64,000 nucleotides of DNA. Origin: Enemella evansiae. Its GTDB lineage: Bacteria; Pseudomonadota; Alphaproteobacteria; Rhodobacterales; Rhodobacteraceae. Location: contig JAFKDC010000010.1 of NCBI GenBank assembly GCA_017255395.1, positions 119,803-183,802 of the forward strand. Reading direction: 5' to 3'. Below the pieces are notes generated by a model. The model worked only from the letters and a program-made list of their open reading frames with translations, had not been told where the DNA came from and made no database searches. Shown here piece by piece: positions 52,233-61,661 of this stretch. Within the stretch, counting starts at the first letter, position 1. Every line of letters begins with the position of its first letter. Made by a program: the position numbers and the translations under genes.

Positions 52233-53219
52233 TCAGGCCTCGGCGTAGATGTCCGTCCACAGTTCGTCGAGCGGCGGTTCCGGGCTTTCGCGGGCGAAGT
52301 CGGCGGCCTCGGAGACCACGGCCTTGATCTCCTTGTCGATGGCCTTGAGATCCTCCTCGGAGGCGTGCTTGCCCTGCAACAACATCTCGCGGACGTGGTC
52401 GATGGGATCGCGTTCCTCGCGCATCTTCTGGACCTCTTCGCGGGTGCGGTACTTGGCCGGGTCGGACATGGAATGGCCGCGATAGCGGTAGGTCTTGACC
52501 TCGAGGATATAGGGCCCCTTGCCGGCGCGGCAGTGTTTCACCGCCTTTTCGCCCGCGTCCCGGACCGCGAGCACATCCATGCCGTCGACGATTTCCCCGG
52601 GAATGCCAAAGGCCTGGCCCCGGGTGTAGAGGTCGGGCGTCGAGGTCGAGCGGGCCTGCGCCGTGCCCATGGCGTATTGATTGTTCTCGATCACGAAGAT
52701 CACCGGCAGCTTCCACAGCGCGGCCATGTTGAAGGTCTCGTAGACCTGACCCTGATTCGCGGCGCCGTCGCCGAAATAGGTGAAGGTCACGCGATCCGTG
52801 CCCCGATACTTGTCGGCAAAGGCCAGCCCCGCGCCCAGTGGCACCTGCGCGCCGACGATGCCGTGGCCGCCGTAGAAGTCCTTCTCGCGGCTGAACATAT
52901 GCATGCTGCCGCCCTTGCCCTTGGAATAGCCGCCCTCGCGGCCGGTCAGTTCGGCCATGACGCCCTTGGGGTCCATGCCGCAGGCCAGCATGTGGCCGTG
53001 ATCGCGGTACGAGGTGATGCGCTTGTCGCCCGCGTCCGCCGCGGCCTCCAGCCCGACGACAACCGCCTCCTGCCCGATATACAGGTGGCAGAAGCCGCCG
53101 ATCAGCCCCATGCCGTAGAGCTGCCCGGCCTTCTCTTCGAAGCGGCGGATCAGCAGCATGTCGCGATACCAGGCCCGAAGCGTGTCAGCCGGGACATTGG
53201 ATGCCTTGCGCGGCGCCAT
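52233..53219 (-). CDS. pdhA: Pyruvate dehydrogenase E1 alpha subunit
   Basis: A 328-residue E1-alpha. The thiamine-diphosphate motif runs from YFGDGAANQGQVYETFN to VIENNQYAMG; the phosphorylation-loop-like YRYRGHSMSDPAKYRT is present. The start MAPRKASNVPADTL was preferred because GGGAGGAG lies just upstream; the in-frame ATG five codons earlier would place that site inside the gene. First gene of the pdh cluster; lpd is not in the window. Confidence 0.96.
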   Translation of the reverse strand: MAPRKASNVPADTLRAWYRDMLLIRRFEEKAGQLYGMGLIGGFCHLYIGQEAVVVGLEAAADAGDKRITSYRDHGHMLACGMDPKGVMAELTGREGGYSKGKGGSMHMFSREKDFYGGHGIVGAQVPLGAGLAFADKYRGTDRVTFTYFGDGAANQGQVYETFNMAALWKLPVIFVIENNQYAMGTAQARSTSTPDLYTRGQAFGIPGEIVDGMDVLAVRDAGEKAVKHCRAGKGPYILEVKTYRYRGHSMSDPAKYRTREEVQKMREERDPIDHVREMLLQGKHASEEDLKAIDKEIKAVVSEAADFARESPEPPLDELWTDIYAEA

Positions 53220-53429
53220 GGCCTCTCCTCCCAAGGAATGGTTTAGCGTTGAACGGTCCTGCAGAGCCTAGCGCGATGACTTCGCGCCGTAAAGCGCCCG
53301 CAAGATTGTTTCACGCTGCGCCTGCGAAGGTGCTTTTTTATTTTTCGCGCGGCGGAAACCCCCGTCATCATCGCGCGTTCCCCGTGGCGCAATGCGCATT
53401 TGATGCGATCTTTATGAGTGAGTGATCCC

Positions 53430-53816
53430 ATGGACGACGAGACGATCAAACTGATCCGCACCGACTACAGCGACGATACGTCGTGGGAGGCGCTGACAGA
53501 GGTGGCCACCCGCGAAAATGCCATCGGCTTTGCAGGGGAATTCGACCTTGTCGAGGACCCGGAGCTTGACGGGATGGAGCCTGCCGACCTGGCCGAGCGG
53601 TTCCCCGACGACGCGATCCTGCTGATCGCCGACGACCATGCCTTCAGCGATCAGACATGGCCGATCCTGTGCTACGATACCGAAAGCGACCGCGAGTTCC
53701 GGGTGCCCGCCAAGGATGCATGGGGCGTCGAAAGCAACCTTGGCACCGGCAATATGGACTTCGAAGAGATGCTGGGCATGACCGACGAAGACGGCGTCTT
53801 CATGGTTCCGGCATAG
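53430..53816 (+). CDS. DUF6924-like protein
   Basis: A 128-residue acidic cytoplasmic protein. LIRTDYSDDTSWEALTE near the start, LLIADDHAFSDQTWPILCYD in the middle and WGVESNLGTGNMDFEEM at the end are the recurring blocks of a family I recall as DUF6924, of unknown function, found also in actinobacteria. Start ATG 53430; a GTG at 53418 would add four residues, and neither has a clear ribosome-binding site. Divergent from pdhA. Confidence 0.7.
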   Translation: MDDETIKLIRTDYSDDTSWEALTEVATRENAIGFAGEFDLVEDPELDGMEPADLAERFPDDAILLIADDHAFSDQTWPILCYDTESDREFRVPAKDAWGVESNLGTGNMDFEEMLGMTDEDGVFMVPA

Positions 53817-53850
53817 GCCGGGCAGGGCGCTGCGGGCCGCCCGCAGCGCC

Positions 53851-54153
53851 TCAGTTCACCACGATTTCGTCGGTCCGCACAAGGCCCAGCACATCGCGCG
53901 CCTGCTGGTCCAGCAGGTCGAGGTCGAGGAATTCATCCGACAGCCGGTGGGTCAGGTTCTCCAGCCGCGCGACCTCCTGGTTCACGGCGGCCAGTTCCGC
54001 CGTCAGCCTCTGGCCCTCGGACACGATTTCGGCCCGGCGGAACAGGCCAAAGTCGCCCTGCACGGCGGCGAAGGTGAAATAGGCGGTCAACGACAGCGTC
54101 AGCGTGAAGAAGACAAGAACGCCAAGGGTCGGGCGGGCTTTGCGGGTGGTCAT
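53851..54153 (-). CDS. FtsB/DivIC family septum formation protein
   Basis: A 100-residue bitopic membrane protein: short basic N-terminus, one membrane helix (about 10-30), then a coiled coil (EGQRLTAELAAVNQEVARLE) and the conserved DLLDQQARDVLGLV end. FtsB-like proteins bridge FtsL and FtsQ at the division site. The start MTTRKARPTLGVL gives the right topology. It is convergent with the DUF6924 gene (35 nt apart). In many alphaproteobacteria it precedes pdhA; here it lies nearby. Confidence 0.82.
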   Translation of the reverse strand: MTTRKARPTLGVLVFFTLTLSLTAYFTFAAVQGDFGLFRRAEIVSEGQRLTAELAAVNQEVARLENLTHRLSDEFLDLDLLDQQARDVLGLVRTDEIVVN

Positions 54154-54347
54154 GTCTCGGGCCTCGGTTGCGCCTCTTGCGTGGGCGCGTGACGGCGATG
54201 GTCGCATGGTGGCAGGGCGGGGAAAAGGGGCCGCGATTCTGCCAGCCCGAATCGGCCGGTCAGCGTTGCATTCCTGCCAGTGCAGAGGGGGGGCGGCAGG
54301 TGGATAATGTCTCTGGTCACCCGGGGACAGGGCTGTAGCATGCGCGC

Positions 54348-55367
54348 ATGACTCGGCTTGCCCTTCTCCTCTGCTGCCTGATGGTCCTGCCCGGCTGTGC
54401 CGCGCGCGGGGTCATGTCGGTCGTGCCGCAGGGCGCCGGGAGTGCCGGTGTGGTGCAGCCGGTCTTCGTCGCCTCGAACCGGCATGCGGCGGCGAACACG
54501 CCGAATGCGCTGGAGATGCTCTTCGGGCAGGATTTCGGTGACAGCCGCAATTTCAGGATGCACTACGCGCGGGTCGGGGTGTCGATCCCGCCCACCCATG
54601 CCGAGGGCCGTATCGAATGGCCCGGCAGCGCCCCCCCGGACCCGGCGCAGCATTTCGTGACCGTCGAGCAGACCCTCTACGACGACGCGCCGAGCTTTCT
54701 TGCGGCGCTGAAGGCGGCGGAACCGCCGGGGGCGACCGAGGTCGTGGTCTTCGTGCATGGCTTCAACGTCAACAATGCCGAGGCGGTCTATCGGCTGGCG
54801 CAGATCGCCCATGACTTCGAGGCGGGGGTGCCGGTGGTAACCTATTCATGGCCCTCCGCAGGCAGCCCGCGCGGCTATGTCTACGACCGCGACAGCGTGA
54901 TCTTCTCGCGCGACGGGCTCGAATCGCTGCTGCGCATGCTGACAGAGGACAATCGCCGGGTGCTGCTGGTGGCCCATTCCATGGGCAGCCAGCTGGTGAT
55001 GGAAACGCTGCGGCAGATCTCGATCTCGGGGCACAGGGCGCCGCTGGAGCGGATTTCGGGCGTGGCGCTGATCAGTCCCGACATCGACGAGGATGTCTTT
55101 GTGCAGCAGGCGCACCGGATCCGGCCCTTTCCGCAGCCCTTCGCGCTGATGGTGTCGCGGCAGGACCGGGCGCTGAACCTGTCGTCATGGATCACCGGCA
55201 CGCCGTCGCGGCTGGGGTCGATCAGCAACCCCGCGCGGCTGAGGGGTCTGCCGGTGCAGGTCATCGACCTGTCGGGCTATCGCGGCGGTGATCGGACGGG
55301 CCACAGCACCGCCTTCACCGCCCCGGCGGCGATCCAGTTGCTGAAGACCCTCGGCGTCGGCGGCTAG
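54348..55367 (+). CDS. Lipoprotein alpha/beta hydrolase (DUF900-like)
   Basis: A 339-residue protein with a lipoprotein signal (LPGC lipobox, Cys17) and an alpha/beta hydrolase fold: VVVFVHGFNVNNAEAVYRLA holds the oxyanion His-Gly, VLLVAHSMGSQLVM the nucleophile Ser, ISPDIDEDVF the Asp region and DRTGHSTAF the His. It should sit in the inner or outer membrane facing the periplasm. Substrate unknown. A paired-hairpin repeat follows 4 nt after the stop. Confidence 0.85.
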   Translation: MTRLALLLCCLMVLPGCAARGVMSVVPQGAGSAGVVQPVFVASNRHAAANTPNALEMLFGQDFGDSRNFRMHYARVGVSIPPTHAEGRIEWPGSAPPDPAQHFVTVEQTLYDDAPSFLAALKAAEPPGATEVVVFVHGFNVNNAEAVYRLAQIAHDFEAGVPVVTYSWPSAGSPRGYVYDRDSVIFSRDGLESLLRMLTEDNRRVLLVAHSMGSQLVMETLRQISISGHRAPLERISGVALISPDIDEDVFVQQAHRIRPFPQPFALMVSRQDRALNLSSWITGTPSRLGSISNPARLRGLPVQVIDLSGYRGGDRTGHSTAFTAPAAIQLLKTLGVGG

Positions 55368-55371
55368 GGGC

Positions 55372-55417
55372 CGGAAATCGCGACGATTTCCGACGCAAAT
55401 TCCGGGGCGGAATTTGC
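55372..55417. repeat. Paired-hairpin intergenic repeat, copy B5 (hydrolase-pgk)
   Basis: CGGAAATCG / CGATTTCCG (loop CGA, 55372-55392) and GCAAATTCCG / CGGAATTTGC (loop GGG, 55395-55417). Starts 4 nt after the hydrolase stop and lies between convergent genes. Confidence 0.85.
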
Positions 55418-55433
55418 CCGCCCCGCCGCTGCT

Positions 55434-56654
55434 TCACAGCTCGTCGTCGGGCTCGGGCGCCTCTCCGGTGTCGAGGGCCGCCACGCCCGGCAGCTCCTTG
55501 CCCTCCATCCACTCGAGGAAGGCGCCCCCGGCGGTGGAGATGTAAGAGAAGTCCGCGGCCACCCCGGCCTTGTTCAGCGCCGCCACCGTATCGCCGCCCC
55601 CGGCGACAGAGACCAGCTTGCCCTGTTCGGTCAGCTCTGCCGCGTGTTTCGCAGCGGCATTGGTGGCGGTGTCGAAGGGCTCGATCTCGAAGGCGCCAAG
55701 CGGGCCGTTCCAGATCAGCGTCTTGGCGCGGTCGAAGGCCTGCGCTACATGCGCCACGCTGTCGGGACCGGCGTCGAGGATCATCGCGTCCGCCGGGCAG
55801 TCCTCGGCCTTGACCACCTCGCTTTCGGCGCCCGCCTTGAATTCGCGCGCCACCACGACATCGCGGGGCAGCAGCACCTCGCAGCCGGTTTCGGCGGCCT
55901 TGGCGGCAATCGCGCGGGCGGTCTCGGCCATATCGTGCTCGCAGAGCGATTTGCCCACGTCCACGCCCTGCGCCGCAAGGAAGGTGTTCGCCATGCCGCC
56001 GCCGATCACCAGGATATCGACCTTCTCGACGAGGTTGCCCAGGAGGTCGAGCTTGGTCGAGACCTTGGCCCCGCCCACGACAGCCACCACCGGACGCTCG
56101 GGGGTGCCGAGCGCGCTTTCCAGCGCCTCCAGCTCTGCCTGCATCAGCCGCCCGGCACAGGCGGGCAGCAGATGCGCCAGCCCGGTGGTCGAGGCATGGG
56201 CGCGGTGCGCCGCCGAGAAGGCGTCGTTGCAGTAGACGTCACCCAGCTCTGCCATGGCCTGCGCCAGCGCCGGGTCGTTCTTTTCCTCGCCCGCGTGAAA
56301 TCGGGTGTTTTCCAGCAGCGCGACCTGGTTCTCGCCCAGCCCGTCGATGACCGCCTGCGCGGCGGGGCCGATGCAATCGGCGGCAAAGACCACCTCGACG
56401 CCCAGCACGGCTTCGAGCGCGGGGATCAGCGGTTGCAGGCTCATGTCGTCGCGGCGTTCGCCCTTGGGCCGGCCGAAATGCGCCAGAAGCACCGGCTTGC
56501 CGCCCTTGTCCAGGATGGTCTGGATGGTGGCGGCGATGCGCTCGATCCGGGTGGTGTCGGTGACGGTCCCGTTCTCGACGGGCACGTTGATGTCGACCCG
56601 GGTCAGCACCCGTTTGCCGTCGAGGTCCATGTCGTCGAGGGTCTTCCAGGCCAT
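55434..56654 (-). CDS. pgk: Phosphoglycerate kinase
   Basis: A 406-residue glycolytic enzyme transferring phosphate from 1,3-bisphosphoglycerate to [18 protein letters not shown] near the start is the family signature; [21 protein letters not shown] and [15 protein letters not shown] follow, and the nucleotide motif GGGDTVAAL is near 370. The C-terminal EAPEPDDEL is a short acidic tail. The start [11 protein letters not shown] is preceded by a GGGAGAA site. Divergent from the cyclophilin pair. Confidence 0.96.
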   Translation of the reverse strand: MAWKTLDDMDLDGKRVLTRVDINVPVENGTVTDTTRIERIAATIQTILDKGGKPVLLAHFGRPKGERRDDMSLQPLIPALEAVLGVEVVFAADCIGPAAQAVIDGLGENQVALLENTRFHAGEEKNDPALAQAMAELGDVYCNDAFSAAHRAHASTTGLAHLLPACAGRLMQAELEALESALGTPERPVVAVVGGAKVSTKLDLLGNLVEKVDILVIGGGMANTFLAAQGVDVGKSLCEHDMAETARAIAAKAAETGCEVLLPRDVVVAREFKAGAESEVVKAEDCPADAMILDAGPDSVAHVAQAFDRAKTLIWNGPLGAFEIEPFDTATNAAAKHAAELTEQGKLVSVAGGGDTVAALNKAGVAADFSYISTAGGAFLEWMEGKELPGVAALDTGEAPEPDDEL

Positions 56655-56777
56655 TGCGTTCTCCCGTCTGCGGTCCGTTCCCGAGGTCTGCCTTGAAGCG
56701 CGTCGCGCGTCAACGCCGTCTTGGCAAGGCGGCCCGCAGGGATTACCTGTGGGCGCGACATCCAATGGGAGAGACAG

Positions 56778-57284
56778 ATGGCCGAGATCAAGGACCCCGA
56801 GAACACCATCGTGATGGAGCTGAAGGACGGCACCGTCACGATCGAACTGCTGCCCGACGTAGCGCCCAAACATGCCGAGCGCATGAAGGAGCTGGCCCGC
56901 GCCGGAGCCTATGACGGGGTGGTCTTTCACCGCGTGATCGACGGCTTCATGGCGCAGACCGGCGACGTCGAGCACGGCAATGCGGACAAGGAGTTCAACA
57001 TCCGCCGCGCCGGGACCGGCGGGTCGGAGCTGCCGGACCTGCCGGCGGAATTCTCCAAGCTGCCGCACGATCGCGGCACGCTGGGCGCAGCGCGCTCGCA
57101 GAACCCGAATTCGGCCAACTCGCAGTTCTTCATCAACTTCAAGGACAACCACTTCCTGAACGGGCAGTACACGGTCTATGGCCGCGTCGTTTCGGGGATG
57201 GAGCATGTGGACGCGATCATCCGGGGCGAGCCGCCCGCGAACCCCGACAAGATGATCAGCGTCAAGGTGGCCGCCGATGCGTAA
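56778..57284 (+). CDS. Cytoplasmic cyclophilin-type peptidyl-prolyl isomerase
   Basis: A 168-residue cyclophilin without a signal peptide, [18 protein letters not shown]. The catalytic Arg and Phe are in [16 protein letters not shown], and [15 protein letters not shown] completes the site. It speeds proline isomerisation in the cytosol. An in-frame ORF extends upstream, but the GGGAGAGAC site fixes the start at 56778. Overlaps the second cyclophilin by 8 nt. Confidence 0.95.
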   Translation: MAEIKDPENTIVMELKDGTVTIELLPDVAPKHAERMKELARAGAYDGVVFHRVIDGFMAQTGDVEHGNADKEFNIRRAGTGGSELPDLPAEFSKLPHDRGTLGAARSQNPNSANSQFFINFKDNHFLNGQYTVYGRVVSGMEHVDAIIRGEPPANPDKMISVKVAADA

Positions 57285-57843
57285 CCTTCTGACCGCAAGC
57301 GCCTTTGCGCTGCTGGCCGGACAGGCCGGGGCGACGGGGCTGGAGATCACCGTCGCCGGTGAGGGCGGCGAGAAGGGCACCGTGGCCATCGACCTGCTCG
57401 AGGACGTGGCGCCCAAGCACGTCGAACAGATCACCGCGCTGGCCTCGGACGGGGCCTATGACGGGGTGGTCTTCCACCGCGTGATCGAGGGCTTCATGGC
57501 TCAGACCGGCGACGTGCAGTATGGCGCGTCCGGCGCCGAGGGCTTCGACATGCGCCGCGCCGGCATGGGCGGTTCCGACCGGCCCGACCTTCCGGCAGAG
57601 TTCTCGGACATCTCTTTCGACCGGGGCGTCGTGGGCATGGCGCGTTCGCAGAACCCGAATTCGGGCAACTCGCAATTCTTCATCATGTTCGAACCCGGTC
57701 CCTTCCTGAACGGCCAGTACACGGTCGTGGGCCGGGTCACCGAGGGCATGGACGTGGTGGACCAGATCAAGCTGGGCGAGGGCCGCAACGGCGAAGTCAT
57801 GGGCGAGCCCGACCGCATGGTCAGCGTGACCGTCACCGAATAA
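57277..57843 (+). CDS. Exported cyclophilin-type peptidyl-prolyl isomerase
   Basis: A 188-residue cyclophilin with a signal peptide ([20 protein letters not shown]), a clear tandem duplicate of the gene before: [33 protein letters not shown] and [11 protein letters not shown] match almost word for word. It should act in the periplasm, so the pair covers both compartments. Its start overlaps the end of the first gene. A double hairpin with a T-run terminates the pair. Confidence 0.93.
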   Translation: MRNLLTASAFALLAGQAGATGLEITVAGEGGEKGTVAIDLLEDVAPKHVEQITALASDGAYDGVVFHRVIEGFMAQTGDVQYGASGAEGFDMRRAGMGGSDRPDLPAEFSDISFDRGVVGMARSQNPNSGNSQFFIMFEPGPFLNGQYTVVGRVTEGMDVVDQIKLGEGRNGEVMGEPDRMVSVTVTE

Positions 57844-57906
57844 CGGGCAGGGCCGATCCGGCGGTCCCGGCTGGCGCCGGGGCAGGGTGATCGGCCTTCG
57901 TCCTGT

Positions 57907-57977
57907 CCTCCTCCCGGACCCGGGAGGAGGGACCCCCATTCAGGCCGACCCCGACACCCGGGCGTCGGTCTTTTTTT
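57907..57977 (+). terminator. Double-hairpin terminator after the cyclophilin pair
   Basis: A perfect 10-bp stem CCTCCTCCCG / CGGGAGGAGG (57907-57930) is followed by a second, CCGAC / GTCGG with extended partial pairing (about 57945-57970), and then eight T residues. The second hairpin plus T-run is the likely terminator. Confidence 0.8.
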
Positions 57978-58032
57978 GTGGCCGCAACGGGCGCGGCGCG
58001 GCAGACTGTCCGGACAAGGGGGGGAGCTTCGC

Positions 58033-58995
58033 ATGCGCTTTGTGACGATGTTTGTAGGCCTGTGGCTGGCCGGGGCGGTCTGGGCCGATCCCTCCCTCTG
58101 GCGCGACGAATGGCCCGAGACGGATTTCGAACGGACCACGGTGCAGAACTGGGCCGAGATCGTCTCGGGCGGGCCGCCAAGGGACGGCATACCCGCGCTG
58201 TCCGATCCGCAATTCATCGAGGTGTCGGCGGAAAGCCGCATCGCCCCGGGCGAGCCGGTGATCACGGTCGAGATCGAGGGCCAGCGCCCGCGCGCCTATC
58301 CGATCCGCTACCTGATCTGGCACGAGATCGTGAACGACCAGATCGGCCCGATGCCTGTGGCCGTGACCTTCTGCCCGCTGTGCAACTCTGCCCTGACCTT
58401 CGACAGGCGGGTCGGCGGGCGGGTGCTGAGCTTCGGTGTCTCGGGCAAGCTGCGCAACTCGGACATGATCATGTACGACCGCGAGACGCAAAGCTGGTGG
58501 CAGCAGGCGGTGGGCACCGGGATCGTCGGGCAGATGACGGGCGAGGGGCTGGACCTGCTGCCAAGCTGGATGGAAAGCTGGGAGGCCTTCGCGGCCCGTC
58601 ATCCGCAGGGGCTGGTGATGGCCGAACCGCCGTGGAATCGCCCCTATGGCCGCAACCCCTACGCCGGTTACGATTCGTCGAAGCGGCCCTTCCTGTACTC
58701 CGGAGAGATGCCGCCCAATGGCGTGCCGCCGCTGATGCGTGTCGTGCGCGTCGGCGACCGCGCCTGGCCGATGACCCGGCTGGCCGAGGCGGGGGTGCTG
58801 CGCGAGGCCGGGCTAGCGCTGTCGTGGGTGCCCGGTCAGGCCTCTGCCCTGGATGCGGGCACGATTGCTGCGGGGCGGGACGTCGGCTCTGTCCGGGTGC
58901 GCGACGGAAAGGGGCGCGACGTGCCGCATGACGTGCTTTTTGCCTTTGCCTTCCACGCCTTCTGGCCTGACGGGAGGTGGATGCTGGGGGAATAG
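58033..58995 (+). CDS. Exported DUF3179 family protein
   Basis: A 320-residue protein with a signal peptide (1-18, ending VWA) and the DUF3179 domain: PIRYLIWHEIVND, the hallmark VTFCPLCNSALTFDRRV with two cysteines, and GLWGKLRNSD-like VSGKLRNSDMIMYDRETQSWW. GGGGGAG precedes the ATG. The CPLC motif suggests metal or disulphide chemistry, but function is unknown. It stands alone between a terminator and a hairpin. Confidence 0.88.
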   Translation: MRFVTMFVGLWLAGAVWADPSLWRDEWPETDFERTTVQNWAEIVSGGPPRDGIPALSDPQFIEVSAESRIAPGEPVITVEIEGQRPRAYPIRYLIWHEIVNDQIGPMPVAVTFCPLCNSALTFDRRVGGRVLSFGVSGKLRNSDMIMYDRETQSWWQQAVGTGIVGQMTGEGLDLLPSWMESWEAFAARHPQGLVMAEPPWNRPYGRNPYAGYDSSKRPFLYSGEMPPNGVPPLMRVVRVGDRAWPMTRLAEAGVLREAGLALSWVPGQASALDAGTIAAGRDVGSVRVRDGKGRDVPHDVLFAFAFHAFWPDGRWMLGE

Positions 58996-59105
58996 GCAGG
59001 GCGTTGGGGGCTTCCGCATTCGTCGCGATCCCTGACGAAGGGCCGTGCCGCTCGGCGGCGTTCAGCCAGGGAGCGGAGCCCGCATAGCTCGGACGGGCAG
59101 GGTGG

Positions 59106-59133
59106 GCGGGGGCCCTATGGCTTCGGCCCCCGC
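59106..59133. terminator. Hairpin between convergent DUF3179 and GNAT-like genes
   Basis: A perfect 9-bp stem, GCGGGGGCC (59106-59114) with GGCCCCCGC (59125-59133), in the 219-nt gap between convergent genes. No T-run on either side, so terminator function is uncertain. The rest of the gap is featureless to me. Confidence 0.4.
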
Positions 59134-59214
59134 GCGTGTTTCCGGCTGGCTTCCGGCAGTGGCGTGCTCTGGGTTGGCGAGGTCTGGCCGAACGGATGGG
59201 CGCTGGTCCGGCGG

Positions 59215-60105
59215 CTAGCGCATCATCCGGGCGGGCAGCTGGCGCGCCATCGGTGCCAGCACGCCAAGGTGCAGCCAGGTCCCGCCCAGCCGGTGGGCCT
59301 GCGCGCCGGTGCCCAGCTTGAAGCGGGTCAGCCCCGCCGCATCGCGATTGTTGAGCAGGCCAAGATCCATCAGCCGGTGGCCGCGACCGGCGGCATGGGT
59401 CATGGCGGACCAGAGCAGTCGGTTCATCGCGTTCAGCCGCCGCCCCTCCGCCGTGCTGTGACCGATCTGCCACGTGCACATGGGCCCGTGCGACAGGATC
59501 AGCAGGGCCGCGACGGGTCGCCCCCTGTGCCGGGCTTCGAAGACCGTGGCCTTGCCCGGATTGGCGGCGGCGAAGGCGGCGGACAGGCCCGGAGGCAAGC
59601 CGCGATAGCCCTTCTGGCGCGCCTGCACCTGTTCGGCCTGCAACAGCCAGTGCGCGCGGTTCAGGGCGTGGCGGGTGACCCGCAGCGGCGCCCGCAGCGA
59701 CGCGTTCAGGCGGTTGCGCCATTTCTGCGCCATGGCGGCTCGCATCGCGCCTTCTTCGCCAAGGGTCAGAAGCGCGATGCTGGCGGGGGTCATCAGAGGC
59801 CAGAACCCGGCGGCGCGCAGCCGCTCCGGTGCCATGCCCTCGGCGTTGAGCACCAGAGGACGCCCGTCGTGCCACTGCCGCCAGTGGTCGGGCCAGTTTT
59901 CCAGCGCCTCGGCCTCACCCACCGGGCCGCGAGAGATCAGATCGACGCGCCCCAAGGGGCCGAACCGGCGGGACTGGACCTGCCAGCGCAGCCGTTCGCG
60001 GGCGCGGCTTTCGCGGCGGCACAGGCGCAACGGTTGCCCCATCGCCGCACAGGCGGCGGCGAATTCGTCGGATTGGGGCAGGGGCGGGGCCAGCGAGTCG
60101 TTCAT
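59215..60105 (-). CDS. GNAT/FemAB-like acyltransferase family protein
   Basis: A 296-residue cytoplasmic protein. The C-terminal half has the layout of GNAT/FemAB-like proteins: RLNASLRAPLRVTRHALNRA, VFEARHRGRPVAALLILSHG, MNRLLWSAMTHAAGRGHRLMD and LGLLNNRDAAGLTRFKLGTG, the last being the typical closing strand. Donor and acceptor are unknown. It is divergent from a 49-residue ORF and near tyrS. Confidence 0.75.
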   Translation of the reverse strand: MNDSLAPPLPQSDEFAAACAAMGQPLRLCRRESRARERLRWQVQSRRFGPLGRVDLISRGPVGEAEALENWPDHWRQWHDGRPLVLNAEGMAPERLRAAGFWPLMTPASIALLTLGEEGAMRAAMAQKWRNRLNASLRAPLRVTRHALNRAHWLLQAEQVQARQKGYRGLPPGLSAAFAAANPGKATVFEARHRGRPVAALLILSHGPMCTWQIGHSTAEGRRLNAMNRLLWSAMTHAAGRGHRLMDLGLLNNRDAAGLTRFKLGTGAQAHRLGGTWLHLGVLAPMARQLPARMMR

Positions 60106-60152
60106 CGGCAGCCATTAACGGAATAGAAAGTTTCGATCCGCTTAATGGGGGC

Positions 60153-60302
60153 ATGAAAACCCTGATCCGAACCCCCGCAAGTCCCCCTGTCGCGGCCCGG
60201 GCACTGGACCCGCCACGCCCGACCGCCGCTGCCGCGCTGCTGCTGGCCTCGGCGCTGTCTGTGCCCTTCGCCGTTCTGGTGGTGATACAGGCGCTGCTGT
60301 AA
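60153..60302 (+). CDS. Putative 49-residue membrane mini-protein
   Basis: A short ORF, MKTLIRTPASPPVAARALDP then a hydrophobic segment (residues 25-49, AAAALLLASALSVPFAVLVV), preceded by a GGGGG run 3-7 nt before the ATG. It would be a single-span membrane protein ending right after the helix. Starts 47 nt from the divergent GNAT-like gene. No homology is claimed; conservation would decide. Confidence 0.4.
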   Translation: MKTLIRTPASPPVAARALDPPRPTAAAALLLASALSVPFAVLVVIQALL

Positions 60303-60316
60303 GGCCGCCAACCGCC

Positions 60317-60347
60317 ACGAAAAGAGCCGCGCGACCTCTCGCGCGGC
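60317..60347 (-). terminator. Intrinsic terminator after tyrS
   Basis: A perfect 9-bp stem GCCGCGCGA / TCGCGCGGC (60326-60347, loop CCTC), followed on the minus strand by CTCTTTTCG. It begins 8 nt after the tyrS stop codon. Confidence 0.85.
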
Positions 60348-60355
60348 CCAAGGTT

Positions 60356-61609
60356 TTACCCGGCCAGCTTCACCAGCGCGTGGCGCTTCTTGCCCGCGCT
60401 CAATTTGATCGGCGTCGCCAGGGCGCCCGCATCCAGCACCAGCCCGGCGTCGGTCAGGGGCGCATCGTCCATGCGCGCCCCGTTCTCGGCGATCAGGCGC
60501 TTGGCTTCCTTGCCGGATTTCGCAAGGCCCGAGCGCACCAGAACCTGTACGATGGAGATACCCTCTCCCAGATCCGCCGCCGACAGTTCCAGCGTCGGCA
60601 GGTCGTCGCCCACGCCGCCTTTCTCGAAAACCTCGCGGGCGGTCGCCTCTGCCGCCGCCGCCGCCTCTGCGCCGTGGCACAGCGTCGTGACCTCGTTGGC
60701 CAGGATGATCTTGGCACCGTTGATCTCGGAGCCTTCCAGCGCGCCCAGCCGCTCGCATTCCTCGACCGGAAGCTCGGTGTACAGCTTCAGGAAGCGGCCC
60801 ACGTCGGCATCGGTGGTGTTGCGCCAGAACTGCCAGAACTCGTAGGGGCTGAGCATATCGGCATTGAGCCACATGGCACCGCCCTGCGACTTGCCCATCT
60901 TGCGCCCGTCCGAAGTGGTCAGAAGGGGCGAGGTCAGCCCGTAGATCTCGTGATCCAGCACCCGGCGCGTCAGGTCGATGCCGTTGACGATATTGCCCCA
61001 CTGGTCGCTGCCGCCCATCTGCAGAACGCAGCCATACCGGCGGTTCAGCTCAAGGAAATCATAGGCTTGCAGGATCATGTAGTTGAATTCGAGGAAGGAC
61101 AGAGACTGCTCTCGGTCCAGCCGCGACTTCACGGATTCGAAGGACAGCATCCGGTTGACCGAGAAATGCCGCCCGATGTCGCGCAGGAAGTCGAGGTAGT
61201 TCAACCCGTCCAGCCACTCGGCATTGTTCAGCATCAGGGCCCCCGAGGGCGCGTCGCCGTAGGTGAGGTACTTGGCAAAGACCTGCTTCATCCCGGCGAT
61301 ATTCGCGTCGATCTGCTCGGGGCCGAGCAGCGGGCGCTCGTCCGAGCGGAACGAAGGGTCGCCCACCTTGGTCGTGCCGCCGCCCATCAGGGTGATCGGC
61401 CGGTGCCCGGTCTTTTGCAGCCAGCGCAGCATCATGATGTTCAGCAGGTGGCCGACATGCAGCGACTGCGCGGTGGCGTCATAGCCGATGTAGGCGGTCA
61501 CCACCCCCGTCGACAGGGCCTCGTCCAGCGCCTGATAGTCGGTGCAATCGGCGAGATAGCCGCGCTCCATCATGATGCGCATGAAGTCCGATTTGGGATG
61601 GTAGGTCAT
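60356..61609 (-). CDS. tyrS: Tyrosyl-tRNA synthetase
   Basis: A 417-residue class I synthetase, TyrRS type 1. The HIGH motif is HVGH at 51-54 and the KMSKS motif is KMGKS at 237-241; GGSDQWGNI (199-207) binds tyrosine. The C-terminal S4-like RNA-binding domain starts near 340 ([20 protein letters not shown]). It charges tRNA-Tyr. Divergent from anmK with only 52 nt between the starts, an arrangement common in proteobacteria. Confidence 0.97.
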   Translation of the reverse strand: MTYHPKSDFMRIMMERGYLADCTDYQALDEALSTGVVTAYIGYDATAQSLHVGHLLNIMMLRWLQKTGHRPITLMGGGTTKVGDPSFRSDERPLLGPEQIDANIAGMKQVFAKYLTYGDAPSGALMLNNAEWLDGLNYLDFLRDIGRHFSVNRMLSFESVKSRLDREQSLSFLEFNYMILQAYDFLELNRRYGCVLQMGGSDQWGNIVNGIDLTRRVLDHEIYGLTSPLLTTSDGRKMGKSQGGAMWLNADMLSPYEFWQFWRNTTDADVGRFLKLYTELPVEECERLGALEGSEINGAKIILANEVTTLCHGAEAAAAAEATAREVFEKGGVGDDLPTLELSAADLGEGISIVQVLVRSGLAKSGKEAKRLIAENGARMDDAPLTDAGLVLDAGALATPIKLSAGKKRHALVKLAG

Positions 61610-61661
61610 AGCCGGCCTCTCTTATACTGCGCGCCGAGCTATAAGAAGAAGCGGGGCAAAG

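Noticed and set aside
50883..53246. 787-codon plus-strand ORF opposite pdhA/pdhB
   Set aside because: Spans three certain minus-strand genes; His/Arg/Gly-rich antisense translation.
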